Positions 43,509-54,439 of a stretch of 64,000 nt of DNA are shown here, one piece after another. The first letter of the stretch is position 1. Every line of letters starts with the position of its first letter. The notes under the pieces were generated by a model. That model did not search any database, was not told the origin of the DNA, and worked only from the letters and a program-made list of their open reading frames with translations. The stretch lies in contig NC_091665.1 of the NCBI RefSeq assembly GCF_042453785.1, forward strand, positions 9,805,501 to 9,869,500, given 5' to 3'. Source of the DNA: Malus domestica (lineage: Eukaryota > Streptophyta > Magnoliopsida > Rosales > Rosaceae). Both the position numbers and the translations under genes were made by a program.

Positions 43509-43808
43509 ATGGCGATGATGATGCAGTGGTGCGGCGCAGCGGCGAGGCGGGTGCTGATGGCGGAGCAGCGCGCCCTCTTCACAACCTCCTCCTCTTCCTC
43601 CCTGGCAGCAGCAGCAATTGCAAAAGCAAATGTGCTTGGGGCGCCGATGCTGTGCGGGCGAGGAGACAAGAAGACGAAGAAAGGGAAGCGATTCAAAGGG
43701 TCGTTCGGAAACGCTCGGCCGAAGAAGGAGAAGAGGATCGAGCGCATTAAGGACAAGGTTGAGGTCCCCAGGTCCACCCCTTGGCCTCTCCCTTTCAAGC
43801 TCATCTGA
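43509..43808 (+). CDS. bTHXm: Mitochondrial small-subunit ribosomal protein bTHXm (S31)
   Basis: A single-exon 99-aa protein of the bTHX/Thx family, which sits in the head of the small ribosomal subunit. The N-terminal half is Ala/Ser/Arg-rich (ARRVLMAEQRALF, then a serine run) and looks like a mitochondrial presequence. The conserved core is GRGDKKTKKGKRFKGSFG, then RPKKEKRIERIKDK, ending VPRSTPWPLPFKLI. I chose the ATG at 43509 (MAMMMQWCGAAARR) over the in-frame ATG at 43488, because family members start this way and the extra seven acidic residues would spoil the presequence. It is divergent from GC1. The Copia LTR 205 bp upstream may have altered its promoter. Confidence 0.92.
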   Translation: MAMMMQWCGAAARRVLMAEQRALFTTSSSSSLAAAAIAKANVLGAPMLCGRGDKKTKKGKRFKGSFGNARPKKEKRIERIKDKVEVPRSTPWPLPFKLI

Positions 43809-44799
43809 AATTTTCAATTTTTCACTCTCTTTTTTCTTAGGGTTTTAGCTCCATATATGTAATGTCGAACTCCCTAATTTTAAGTGTTTATGTCATGCCT
43901 TGTTATCAAATGGAGGCATTTTTATTTTATGTCAATGCATATTTCTGGTATATATGTTTCTATTGTTAATTTGTTTGTTTGATGGGTGTTATAATTTTGT
44001 TGTCTAAAACCACAAACGCATGATAATATTTGAAATTTTGATTGAGAGAGCTACTTACAATGGGCAGACATGAGCGTGGGCAGACATGAGCGATTGTGCT
44101 CCCCCGCTTCGAATCCCCCTCCCCGTAGTTTAGATTGGATTAGGATGTTGCTGGAGCTACTTAGAATGGAAATGTAGGGACTTATACTGTTTAACTGTGC
44201 TATTCATTCTTATTGGGGTTAAGAATGAAAATGGTGATTGCTGAATTAGTAGGGATTTGATCTGCATACGGTGAAGTACTTCCTTTTCTCAGGAGCCTTT
44301 AGCAGGGGATTAGGGTTTAGGGGTTCTAACTTCGGGTTCTGTGGTGGACTTGTAAATTCTATTCTCATAGTGTGTATTTTCAGTATATAATCTTATAAGA
44401 CCATGTTTCACTTACTTGCTTGAGTAACTTCGAAGATATCTAGAAATAGATTGAAGCAATTTTGTTGGAGTGGAACTGACAAAAAGAGATGAGTGCAATA
44501 CTAGGCGGAAATATTGAACTAGGTAGATACATTAGAGTTTGGACTGGTGGGTGCAATGTGAGTGTAGCATATAAGGATGGTTTGTGCTTTTGATAAGATG
44601 GACACCAACTATTTACTTCAAAATGCTTTATGCATAGGATTAGGTGTCATGAGTTATGATATTCAGTTTGTTGTGTGCGGGGTGAAAACGCATTGTGGTT
44701 CAATTTGTGACACTAGCTGCATGCCGATGGTATTATTCCAAACATTGGTATGATTGTATACGGATAATAGTGGTTATGGTAGAGCTTAGTTGCCATGGT
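43809..44799. other. bTHXm 3' region with possible SINE relic
   Basis: 3' UTR and intergenic DNA. The segment GGGCAGACATGAGCG is duplicated in tandem near 44059-44090. A box B-like CTTCGAATCCCCC (44107-44119), followed by CCCCGTAGTTTAGA, parallels the SINE-like relic at 37714. No gene is seen. Confidence 0.45.
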
Positions 44800-44800
44800 A

Positions 44801-45610
44801 CATATTCAAGATGATATTCCTTGGTGTATGCTTTTCGCAGACGATATAGTGTTGATAGATGAAACTCAGGAAGGGGTAAATGCAAAGCTTAACCTTTGGA
44901 GAGAAGTGTTGGAATCTAAAGGTCTTCGCCTAAGCCGATCAAAGACAGAATATATGGAGTGCAAGTTCAGTGCAAATGGAGGCCAAAACGAGTTAGGGGT
45001 GAGGATCGGAGATCAAGAAATACCAAAGAGCGACCGTTTTCGTTACCTAGGATCTATCTTGCAAAAGAACGGAGAATTAGATGGAGATCTCAACCATAGA
45101 ATACAAGCTGGATGGATGAAGTGGAAAAGTGCATCCGGCGTGTTGTGTGACCGCCGTATGCCACTGAAGCTCAAGGGAAAATTTTATAGGACAACAATAA
45201 GGCCGGCGATGCTGTATGGCACAGAATGTTGGGCGGTGAAACATCAACACATACACAAAATGGGTGTAGCGGAGATGAGGATGCTTCGTTGGATGTGTGG
45301 GCACACGAGAAAGGATAAGATTAGGAATGAGGATATCCGGGGTAAAGTAGGAGTAGCCGAAATTGAAGGAAAGATGAGAGAAAATCGGTTACAGTGGTTT
45401 GGACATGTGCAAAGAAGGCCTACTGACGCTCCGATTAGAAGATGCGACTATGGTACAGAGGTTCAGGGCCGAAGGGGTAGAGGAAGACCTAGGAAAACTT
45501 TGGAAGAGACTCTAAGAAAAGACTTAGAGTACTTGGATCTAACGAAGGACATGACACAGGATCGAGCACAATGGCGTTCTAAGATTCATATAGCCGATCC
45601 CACTCAGTGA
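44801..45610 (+). pseudogene. 3' third of RTE LINE ORF
   Basis: The frame is open from the FADD box to ADPTQ-stop and is nearly identical to residues about 784-1052 of copy A, with a few substitutions (for example LQWFGH for LRWFGH). Endonuclease and most of the reverse transcriptase are absent. A chance ATG at 44795 is in frame, but no function is expected. Confidence 0.85.
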
Positions 45611-45870
45611 CTTGGATTCTCCAAGTCTCCAACCGAGAAGTTTTCCTCACTCGGGAAATTAAGGGAACACTACCCCAACCTACATGCTCCACTCAGAAAG
45701 CTTCAACATACAAGCTTCAACAAAAGAAAATTCAAAGAACTTAGCGAAGAAGGCTTTGGTGTATTTAACACAATACGTTGAAATGAAGGAAAGCTTATTT
45801 ATTGATATCCCCGATAAGCTACAAATATGTACATATACATGAGTCAAAATAAACAAACAAGAGGGAGCCT

Positions 45871-46545
45871 TCACAAAGGTTGCTTAGGAGAAGTCTCAGC
45901 AGTCGGTAGAGCCCCAGAAAGAGAAGGCATCAGAGGGGGATCATTTGGAGCCTCAGTACTGGACAGAACCCTAGAAGGAGGAGGCATCAGAGGTTGATCA
46001 TTTGGAGCTTCATTACGCGGTACAGCCCCAGAAGACGAAGGCAATAAATGCCTTTGGAACAAACCCACAAATCTCTGATGATCAAGTAAAACCTGACCAT
46101 CAGTTTCCTTCATCTGGTCAAGCTTCCTCTTCATGTTTGTAGCATAGTCATGTGCGAGCCGGTGCAACTGTTTATTCTCATGCTTGAGCCCTCTAATCTC
46201 CTGTTTGAGACTCATCACTTCAGTCGCCAATGATTCAACTTGGCGGGTTCGAGCAAATAGGCGTTGGGCCATATTAGACACAGAACCTGCACACTGAACA
46301 CTGAGAGCCAGCGAATCCTTAACAGCTAACTCATCAGACCGTTTGGAAAGTAGTCTGTTATCTTTGGGAGTGAGAAGGTTCCTGGCCACCACCGCAGCGG
46401 TCATATCATTCTTCATCACGGAATCCCCAACGGTAAGAGGACCAGTAGGGGAGACGAAGGATGGGCGCCATATGTTGTCTGGAGAAGGCGGGGCAGCCTC
46501 TTCAACAAGGTTCAAGTCAAAACGACGGTCGGAGGGGCCAGACAT
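45871..46545 (-). CDS. Module antisense ORF, coiled-coil protein (copy B)
   Basis: An intact 224-aa ORF of identical length to copy A (27769-28443). It differs at only about six residues (for example LATEV for LAAEV, MKETDG for MKESDG), most of them in the C-terminal proline/serine repeats. Two intact copies plus the recognisable ruined relative at 2007 argue that the ORF was selected in the source element. It may be expressed from the minus strand of the module. Function unknown. Confidence 0.6.
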   Translation of the reverse strand: MSGPSDRRFDLNLVEEAAPPSPDNIWRPSFVSPTGPLTVGDSVMKNDMTAAVVARNLLTPKDNRLLSKRSDELAVKDSLALSVQCAGSVSNMAQRLFARTRQVESLATEVMSLKQEIRGLKHENKQLHRLAHDYATNMKRKLDQMKETDGQVLLDHQRFVGLFQRHLLPSSSGAVPRNEAPNDQPLMPPPSRVLSSTEAPNDPPLMPSLSGALPTAETSPKQPL

Positions 46546-46849
46546 TTTCAAAGGTGTTGAAGAGAGAAGAGGTCGGACAAATCAAGATCTTAGAAGTGCA
46601 AGAATGAAGCTTCTACTGGTGGAGATTCAAGTGTGCTTTGGAACTTAATGCCAGCCCCTATAAAAATCTGCACTCGACGGAGCTTCAGAAATCGAAGAGG
46701 CGCCTGCTCAGAAATCGAAGAGGCGTTTGCTTTCTCAAAAGCTGGGCTGCTTAGAGATCACGAGGGTTGATCTCAGAAATCGAAGAGGCGTTTGCTTTCT
46801 CAAAAGTTGGGCTGCTCAAAGACCACGAAGGCCGATCTCAGAAATCGAA

Positions 46850-48680
46850 GAGGCGCTCGCTTTCTCAAAAGCTGGGCTCCCCAGAGACCACGAGGGCCGA
46901 TCTCAGAAATCGAAGAGGCACCTACTTTTCCAGCCTTGTCAGCACCTGTCACACGCACACTCAGCTTTGCGGAAATTATGGGCATTCTGTCGAAGACTTC
47001 TGGGGAAGTAGAAAACACATGAATCTTACTGTTCAATCACCCACTTCCCACACGCAACAATAGCTCATGGGTACCACAGATAACTTTGCCAAAGTTCTCT
47101 GCCAAAGTTGAGCACGTGAAGCTTGCAGCTCCCACTACATCGCTCTGACCAAGAAGGGTAAAAGAATAGCAAAGAAACAGCACTAACAAAGTTTAGACCC
47201 ATAAATTTTGAAGGTCTAGCTACCATATTATTACCCGCAAGGGTAAAGGAACAGTACCACTGCTGGATAATTGGAAAGTCCCTGTGTGTCAACCTCTGTG
47301 CTTCGTGGCAAGGTAGACTAGCAAACATGCCCAACCTTACTCACATTCGAGAAAACACTCCCAATAAGATTGCTTGCTCCAAAATCGAAGAGGCACCGTC
47401 CTCCGAATCTCGAGAGCCAGACTCCCAACATGACTACTTTATTAAAAATCGAAGAGAGGGTAAAGGAACAGTACCATTGCTGGATAATTGGAAAGTCCAT
47501 GTGTGTCAACCTCTGTGCTTCGTGGCAAGGTAGACTAGCAAACATGCCCAACCTTTACTCACATTCGAGAAAACACTCCCAACAAGATTGCTTGCTCCAA
47601 AATCGAAGAGGCACCGCCCTCCGAATCTCGAGAGCCAGACTCCCAACATGATTACTTTCTCAAAAATCGAAGAGACACTGCTCCCCGAATCTTCGAGAGC
47701 CAGACCCCCAGCATGATTGCTTTCTTAAAAATCGATGAGGCATCGTTCTCCGAATCAATCGAAGAGGCACTCGCTTTCTCAAAAGCTGGGCTGCTCAGAG
47801 ACCACGAGGGCCGATCTCAGAAATCGAAGAGGCGCCTACTTTTCTAGCCTTGTCAGCACCTGTCACACGCACACTCAGCTTTGCAGAAATTATGGGCATT
47901 CTGTCGAAGACTTCTGGTGAAGTAGAAAGCACATGAATCTTACTGTTCAATTACCCACTTCCCACACGCAACAATAGCTCATGGGTACCACAGATAACTT
48001 TGCCAAAGTTCTCTGCCAAAGTTGAGTACGTGAAGCTTGCAGCTCCCACTACATCGCTCTGACCAAGAAAGGTAAAAGAATAGCAAAGAAACAGCACTAA
48101 CAAAGTTTAGACACATAAATTTTGAAGGTCTAGCTACCATATTATTACCCACAAGGGTAAAGGAACAGTACCACTACTGGATAATTGGAAAGTCCCTGTG
48201 TGTCAACCTCTGTGCTTCGTGGCAAGGTAGACTAGCAGACATGCCCAACCTTTACTCACATTCGAGAAAACACTCCCAACAAGATTGCTTGCTCCAAAAT
48301 CGAAGAGGCACCATCCTCCGAATCTCGAGAGCCAGACTCCCAACATGACTACTTTCTCAAAATCGAAGAGAGGGTAAAGGAACAGTACCATTGCTGGATA
48401 ATTGGAAAGTCCCTGTGTGTCAACCTTTGTGCTTCGTGGCAAGGTAGACTAGCAAACATGCCCAACCTTTACTCACATTCGAGACAACACTCCCAACAAG
48501 ATTGCTTGCTCCAAAATCGAAGAGGCACCGCCCTCCGAATCTCGAGAGCCAGACTCCCAACATGATTACTTCCTCAAAAATCGAAGAGACACTGCTCTCC
48601 GAATCTCGAGAGCCAGACCCCCAGCATGATTGCTTTCTCAAAAATCGAAGAGGCATCGTTCTCCGAATCTCGAGAGCCAG
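46850..48680 (+). repeat. ~915-bp tandem duplication in copy B repeat zone
   Basis: The block with CCTTGTCAGCACCTGTCACA, ATTATGGGCATTCTGTCGAAG and two 217-bp units occurs twice. The first starts near 46850 and the second near 47765; matching positions are about 915 bp apart. Copy A has only one such block. Unequal exchange between the short CGAAGAGGC repeats would explain it. Confidence 0.8.
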
Positions 48681-50074
48681 ATACCACAGACCACTTTTTC
48701 AAAGTGCTCTGACAGAGTTAAAACATGTGAAACTGACAGCTCCCACTACCGTGCTATGACCAAGCAGGGTAAAGGAATAGCATTACTACTTGTTGTTAGG
48801 GAGACTCCTATATATGTCGACCTCCATCCCCAATGGACAGGCAGACCTGCAAAAATGCTCAACCCTTCATCATATCTGAGAGGGCACTCCCAACGAAGCC
48901 TTTCGAAATATTCAGCTTTCTTTCCCCCCGATAATACCTCTGCAAACAAGCTATACTAGAGCAAGAATATCTCATATCATCAGGGTTAAAAGCAAGAGTA
49001 TCCCATATCATGCTTTTTCCCTGTCTTTTCCTTTGGCCTTATTTTTACCTGCAAGACAAGGAGAAAGAGAGCAATCAGTCAGCACTTGGAATCAAGCTTC
49101 CAGCCAGGAACTGACTGCCTGGAACCCCTTACCTGATTACTTACCTGGCATTGCTCTCGAGTACTCATCTTCAACATCTTATGTTTCCAGGGAAGATTCC
49201 GCATCTGCTTGAGGAACAGATAGGGCAAGTGCGAAGGATACAAGGAAGCATGTGGAGACAAGCGTAACAGCACACGTGCCGATACATCCATTACTCTGTC
49301 AAAAGCAAAAGTATCCCATATCAGCAGGGTGGAACGTACTCTAGATTTGATGGACTTGTTTTGACCCTCAAATTCTTCAGTCGGCCTTATACTCTGGAGG
49401 AAACCAGAAAACCCTCCAGCTCAGTTCAAGAATAAGCCTGTGGAAAGTTACTTCTTCAAAAGCAAAAGTATTTCATATCATCTCTTCTCATTTTTCTTCT
49501 CTTTATCCTTCATGCTGTTGCAAGATGGGGAGAAGGTGAACAATCAGTCGGAGCTCTGATTGCTTACCTTGTCTGTCACCTCTTTCAGCAGACCCCCTAG
49601 CTCGGCGACTTGGGGGACTCCTACTACATGGTTTGTATCGCGCTTGACCAAGCCTGAAACTACAAGTAAGCTTCAAGTGAAATTGATACATTACCTTGTG
49701 CATCTCCACCAGTTAAAGATACCACCCCTGGATGGAGGAAAAGTACTTCCAGAGAAGATGCCACATCTACCTATGAGACAGATAAGGCAAGTCAAGACGA
49801 CACCACACTCCGATATTTAGAAGTTTCGTGATTACGAGATCATTCTCCCACAATATTTCCTAATGTCATTTGTACTAAATCATTCACTTGTACTCACTAA
49901 AGGAGAGCTTGAACCTATGTACTTGTGTAAACCCTTCACAATTAATGAGAACTCTTCTATTCCGTGGACGTAGCCAATCTGGGTGAACCACGTACATCTT
50001 GTGTTTGCTTTCCTATCTCTATCCATTTATATACTTATCCACACTAATGACCGGAGCAATCTAGCGAAGATCAC

Positions 50075-50693
50075 AAAAAGCGACCGTTTTCGCTACCTAG
50101 GATCTATCTTGCAAGAGAACGGAGAATTAGATGGAGATCTCAACCATAGAATACGAGCTGGATGGATGAAGTGTAAGAGTGCATCCGGCGTGTTGTGTGA
50201 CCGTCGTAGGCCACTGAAGCTCAAGAGAAAATTTTATAAGACGGCAATAAGGCCAGCGATGTTGTATGGCACAGAATGTTGGGCGGTGAAGCATCAACAC
50301 GTACACAAAATGGGTGTAGCGGAGATGAGGATGCTTCGTGAGATGTGTGGGCACACGAGAAAGGATAAGATTGGGAATGAGGATATCCGAGGTAAAGTAG
50401 GAGTAGCCGAAATTGTAGGAAAGATGAGAGAAAATCGGCTCCGGTGATTTGGACATGTGCAAAGAAGGCCGACTGACGCTCCGGTTCGAAGATGTGACTA
50501 CGGGACAGAGGTTCAGGGCCGAAGGGGTAGAGGAAGACCTAGGAAAACTTTGGAAGAGACTCTAAGAAAAGACTTAGAGTACTTGGATCTAACGGAGGAC
50601 ATGACACAAAACCGAGCGCAATGGCGTTCTAGGATTCATATAGCCGACCCCACTTAGTGGGAAAAGGCTTTGTTGTTGTTGTTGTTGTTGTTG
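50075..50693 (+). mobile_element. Second LINE 3' end with (TTG)n tail, copy B
   Basis: It re-enters the LINE at SDRFRYLG just as in copy A, preceded by the same GATCACAAAAAG join. A TGA replaces the Trp codon of RLRWFGH at 50447, so it is non-coding. It ends CCCACTTAGTGGGAAAAGGC plus TTG units. Confidence 0.8.
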
Positions 50694-51023
50694 TTTAGTC
50701 AATTTGCTAGATAAATGTTGCTAATTGATTTATAATGCTAATTTTGATAGAAAGCTAGCGACTTCATGCTTGTCCCCAAATCATTTTGACTCTTGCTAGA
50801 CATTGAGGGCAAACCTTATAGGTATCTTTGGTTTTCGGAGTACCAATTGTGGATTGCCAGATGGTTCATAAATTGGTAAGGAAATAAATGATAGGGCATG
50901 ATCATAGAGCATCTGATACCAAAAACCTTTCCATCTTTGTAGCTGATGCCCTGGAGCCATAATCGCAGCTTAAATCGGAAAATATAATGTTATTTACACA
51001 TGGTGTGGTGTATTATAGCAGTG
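50694..51023. other. Intergenic
   Basis: 3' flank of the membrane-protein gene; nothing recognised. Confidence 0.6.
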
Positions 51024-51916
51024 TCAAACAGAACATTTGACGTTTATTTTGCGTACTTGTTGATTTACATTTTCATTGTTCTCTGTCGTTTGCAACTGCT
51101 TTGTCAACTCCACTGCTAGCTCTGCAATTATGCAGAGTCCGATGATAGAATAAGTGAAGCCAAACATGATAGTCACGACACCAACTGGCGATGCTAGAGG
51201 ATAATATTTGCCTTCTCTTCTAGGTTCAGTTGCAAGCCTAAATCCAGTTTTGATTGCCCATGCCAGCATGATCATTGCGATGATACTCACAACTATGCGG
51301 CTGACAATGCATATCGTCTTCAGCTTCCCTGCTGCATCATTAGGAATCGAGTAAGATGAGAAGTTCAGATGAATGAAATTTCATTAATTAGTTTTGGAAG
51401 GTGTTAATTTAACTATCCTGGTTTCATACATCCCCGCCCCTCCTCTAGGCTCTCTCTCATCATCTCTCTCATCATATGATGAGAGAGAGTGAGGAGAGCG
51501 GGTGCATGAAACCGTTGTGTAAGTTTCCTCCTAGCCTGAAACTAACACCTTCTGCTTTGTATTAAGTTCTCGTTTTCGGTGTTGGTTGCGTTACCTTGAG
51601 CTTGAGGTTTCCTGGACTCCTCCTGCCTCTTCTGCAATTGTTCCGAGAGTTTCATAACCAAGTTTGCTAGTAAAGAAAGACCAGCAGCCAAAAACAAGAA
51701 ACCGAGAACTAGAGTTAGAACTCCGACGCAGAATGCCCAATTGTTCGACTCCCGCTTTATCCCCGGCGTGTCTGCAACTCCAGATTCGGACCAAATGGTC
51801 CACAGGAACAGAAGTACCATGACAAGAGACGTCAACACAGAAAACAATGTTGCACATAGGGTTTTGGCATCTCCGATGGGCTTCCACCCGAAGGCTCTTA
51901 TGCCTTCTTCCTCCAT
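51024..51916 (-). CDS. Four-helix membrane protein of unknown function
   Basis: Two exons (51916-51595 and 51331-51024) join in phase with GT-AG borders to give 209 aa. Four hydrophobic helices are visible: about residues 19-42 (SVLTSLVMVLLFLWTIW), 62-88, 112-135 (IVVSIIAMIMLAWAI) and 155-180. The two halves resemble each other: helix pairs followed by LLANLVMKLSEQLQK in the first and IIAELAVELTKQLQ in the second. A two-helix plus amphipathic unit was probably duplicated. Each half ends in a hydrophilic Gln/Glu/Asn-rich tail. I do not recognise a named family. An alternative reading without splicing would give two shorter proteins, but the splice sites and phase favour one gene. Confidence 0.75.
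51398..51551. mobile_element. Foldback MITE in membrane-protein gene intron
   Basis: The ends AAGGTGTTAATTT and AACTAACACCTT are inverted. GGTTTCATACATCC pairs with GGGTGCATGAAACC, and the centre is the palindrome CTCTCTCATCAT/ATGATGAGAGAG. The element makes up more than half of the 263-bp intron. Confidence 0.65.
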
Positions 51917-53232
51917 CTTCGGCCGCCGGACGGAGTTGGAAGAGAGGAGAAGAAAAACAGAGAAGAAACAGAAGAAATGGTTTTGGCACTGAGAAACTAA
52001 AGTGGGTTTTTTGTTTATGGGTCAGCCGAGATAAGTGGGGGTTAGTTGGGTCATCACATAATTCAAAAATAAACAAACATGAAAGCGATGGTGGTAATTA
52101 ACCATGAATTATCACCCAATTTATGAGTAAAATACCCTGTTCCTTCTTGGCTTTGTTTTGATTGGGCGTTACCATGGGAGAGTTTGAACGGAGACACAAT
52201 GAGTTGAAGAATACGGGTATACTCTATCCGCCACAATGATCCACCGCTTGTTATTGGTTGTTGTCAGTAAACACGAGTCATTAGTAATGAAAAGAAAGAA
52301 AATAACATATTAGGATTATGTGCCAAATTTCACCATTAAAGGAAAGAGACTATGTATTAGGAGGAGCCTTAACAATTTAATTACGCTTTCCACAATGATA
52401 GCACTTTGAAATTGAAATTGAGACGTCTCATCTTCAAATTTTGAGTTATTGTTTTCCATGCCAATTTCAAAGTTATTTCAATATTAATTAAAACCGAAGG
52501 TAATGTCAAATATTAATTATAACATCATGTCCTACTCACCCTTCTAATTCAATGGTGTAATGATGCTGATTAGTCATAATTAGTGGAAGTCGAGTTCGAG
52601 TTCAAGCTTATAATCAGCAGCAACACTCTCCTCAGTCTCGTGGGCGTTTCGGCTGGGCGGATGATGAGACTGGACCGTTCAATCGAAGAAACACATACCA
52701 AATGAGGTCCTAAGTCGTACCTCTACGCGAGTATGTGCGACGAGATTTTTCCAACAAACAGACGGATTTCGAAATGACAGACCGCTGCCTCGGCATTTTA
52801 ATTTGCAATTTTATGAAGGCGAATTCCAGATCCGGAAGTTCATACGGACCAAAATCACTAAATTCACTACTGGAAATGCATGCCTAGAACCCAACCTATC
52901 AAACAAATGTACGTGTGTGTGTGTGTGCGCGCGCGAGCGCACGTGTGTGGACGTAGCACACGTACATGCACTCGTGCACCCGCACTACATGACTCCAACT
53001 GCAGGTCTAGTACTTGCACACCAGTGATAACTCAGTTCAGGGAATCCAAATTACATGAACAGGAGAAACTTGTTCATATCAAGCGTCACGCTTAATCCAA
53101 TCCTGATCCTGCAGCATATGCCGCATTGTACAAAAATACCAAACACACCTTGAAAAGGAGATACTAAGCATTTAAAAGTATTCAAAGCTTAAATCCGTCA
53201 TTTGCTTAAGCAACATGTCACACATGCTGGCC
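51917..53232. other. Intergenic, with GT/GC microsatellite
   Basis: Contains the promoter side of the membrane-protein gene. A (GT)n(GC)n tract at 52913-52945 lies within it. Short ORFs across the tract reflect low complexity. No gene recognised. Confidence 0.6.
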
Positions 53233-53274
53233 TCAATAATTATCTTCATCATCATAGTCACTCTCCATCTTGAT
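53233..53274 (-). other. Candidate second terminal exon of NDUFB9
   Basis: Behind an acceptor (GATGCAG) lies a 42-nt stretch coding IKMESDYDDEDNY-stop. It has the same length and phase as the proximal terminal exon (54481-54440), which codes IEIVYDYGKEDND-stop. Both fit the donor at 55212. Use of this exon would change only the last 13 residues. The resemblance (I-I/M-DY---DN) suggests an exon duplication, with the distal copy about 1.2 kb downstream. Confidence 0.55.
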
Positions 53275-54439
53275 CTGCATCGTTAAAAACTAAGAGACAT
53301 CAACATATAACATCATATTATTATTTTTTTTATTAGAATGAATTAAGAAGAAAAGCATTGCACGACCGGGGAACGCTTCATGCGTGTTAAAATGGGAAAC
53401 ACATTGCTACACAAAATTCTCAACAACATAACCCAAATAAGTACTTTACACTTGTTTAAGGAAATAATCTCTCTCCCTCCCTCCTCTAGTCCTTTGTTTT
53501 CTGCCCCCATCTCCCTCCGTCTCCTTTCTCAATCAGTTTCCTAATTCTCGAAGCTAGCGCCATCAAAACTTCACAAGAAGAACTACTGCCAAGGACTTGT
53601 AGTCACTATGGGCTTCAATAACAAGAGCCCTTATGCCTATGTTCAACTTCATGCACACACACTTGCAAATTGGTGGAATTATGGAAAATCTTGATTACAT
53701 TTCAGGGTCTTCTACTTTCCAATTTCCCTCCCGTTAATCCTTCTCTTTGTTTCCGTTGCTTTAACTCTGTTTGGGTTCATATCATTTTTTTTCTTTCTTC
53801 CTTGTTCTATTTTCACTCCCTCTTCACTTTCTGTGTACAAATTTGCGGTGTACAAATTTGCTTCCTTCAATTTTTCAAGATTAAGCAGGAGTTGATGCAA
53901 GATGAGTAACAAAGAAAACAAAATTTTCAGTCTAGTACTATAATCCCCTTGCAATCAACAGTGTCACAATTTGGGTGTATAAAATCGATCCGAAGACTGG
54001 TTCATATTGAACTAAAAGAGGTGGAAAAATAAGATTTTGAATTTGTGGATGGTAGAAGAACAAGACTGTTTTGGTAGCACAAGATTTGTGATTTCCTATT
54101 AAAATTACAATGAGGCTACAAGCTGTGCTTGTACTACACAAATCACTTTAGCTATTTATTTATTTATTGGAAGTAGGAAGGAGGAAAATGTCAGTCTAGT
54201 GAAGATGTCACTAATCTGTTAAGAAATGGCGAGTTGACAAAATGTGGCACTCGTCATGTAAAAATTAGATAGAAGGGAAGTGTGATTCTCAGTCTCGGAA
54301 GAAAGGGTGAAAACTCAAGAAAGCCAATGAACTGAGTATCCACACTGAAAAGAGTTAAAGAAACCACAACGAATAACACATATCAAGTATATAATTAAAA
54401 TGCTCACCTTTATTTATTGTGAAGAAAAACATTTGAATT

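Larger units (their letters stand above)
45611..50074 (+). mobile_element. LTR-retroelement-derived module, copy B
   Basis: The same order of parts as copy A: antisense ORF, TATA-like box, 64-bp repeats, 217-bp repeats, unique part, purine tract and broken LTR-like segment (about 49620-50074). The 217-bp units start near 47241 and 47458 and again near 48156 and 48372. Confidence 0.7.
44800..50693 (+). mobile_element. Chimeric LINE/LTR-module retroelement, copy B (5' truncated)
   Basis: It starts abruptly inside the LINE ORF (at the HIQGDIPW codons) and runs through the same LINE/module junction as copy A. The module has an intact antisense ORF. The same module/LINE junction follows (near 50078), then the LINE 3' end with (TTG)n at 50671-50693. 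It lacks the hAT insertion of copy A and carries an extra tandem duplication of about 915 bp in the repeat zone. No convincing target duplication was found at its ends. Confidence 0.8.

Noticed and set aside
43437..43817. Minus-strand ORFs opposite bTHXm
   Set aside because: They mirror the GC-rich coding strand of bTHXm and match no family.
44780..50720. Target-site duplication for copy B
   Set aside because: GCTTAGTTGCC before the start and TTTAGTCAATTTGC after the tail look vaguely alike but do not form a convincing direct repeat.
51024..51290. Separate two-helix gene downstream of the membrane-protein gene
   Set aside because: It has no good ATG, and an upstream acceptor joins it in phase to the first exon, so one gene is more likely.
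52803..53095. ORFs across the GT/GC tract
   Set aside because: The frames are kept open by dinucleotide repeats, and the encoded Cys/Val/Arg runs are low complexity.
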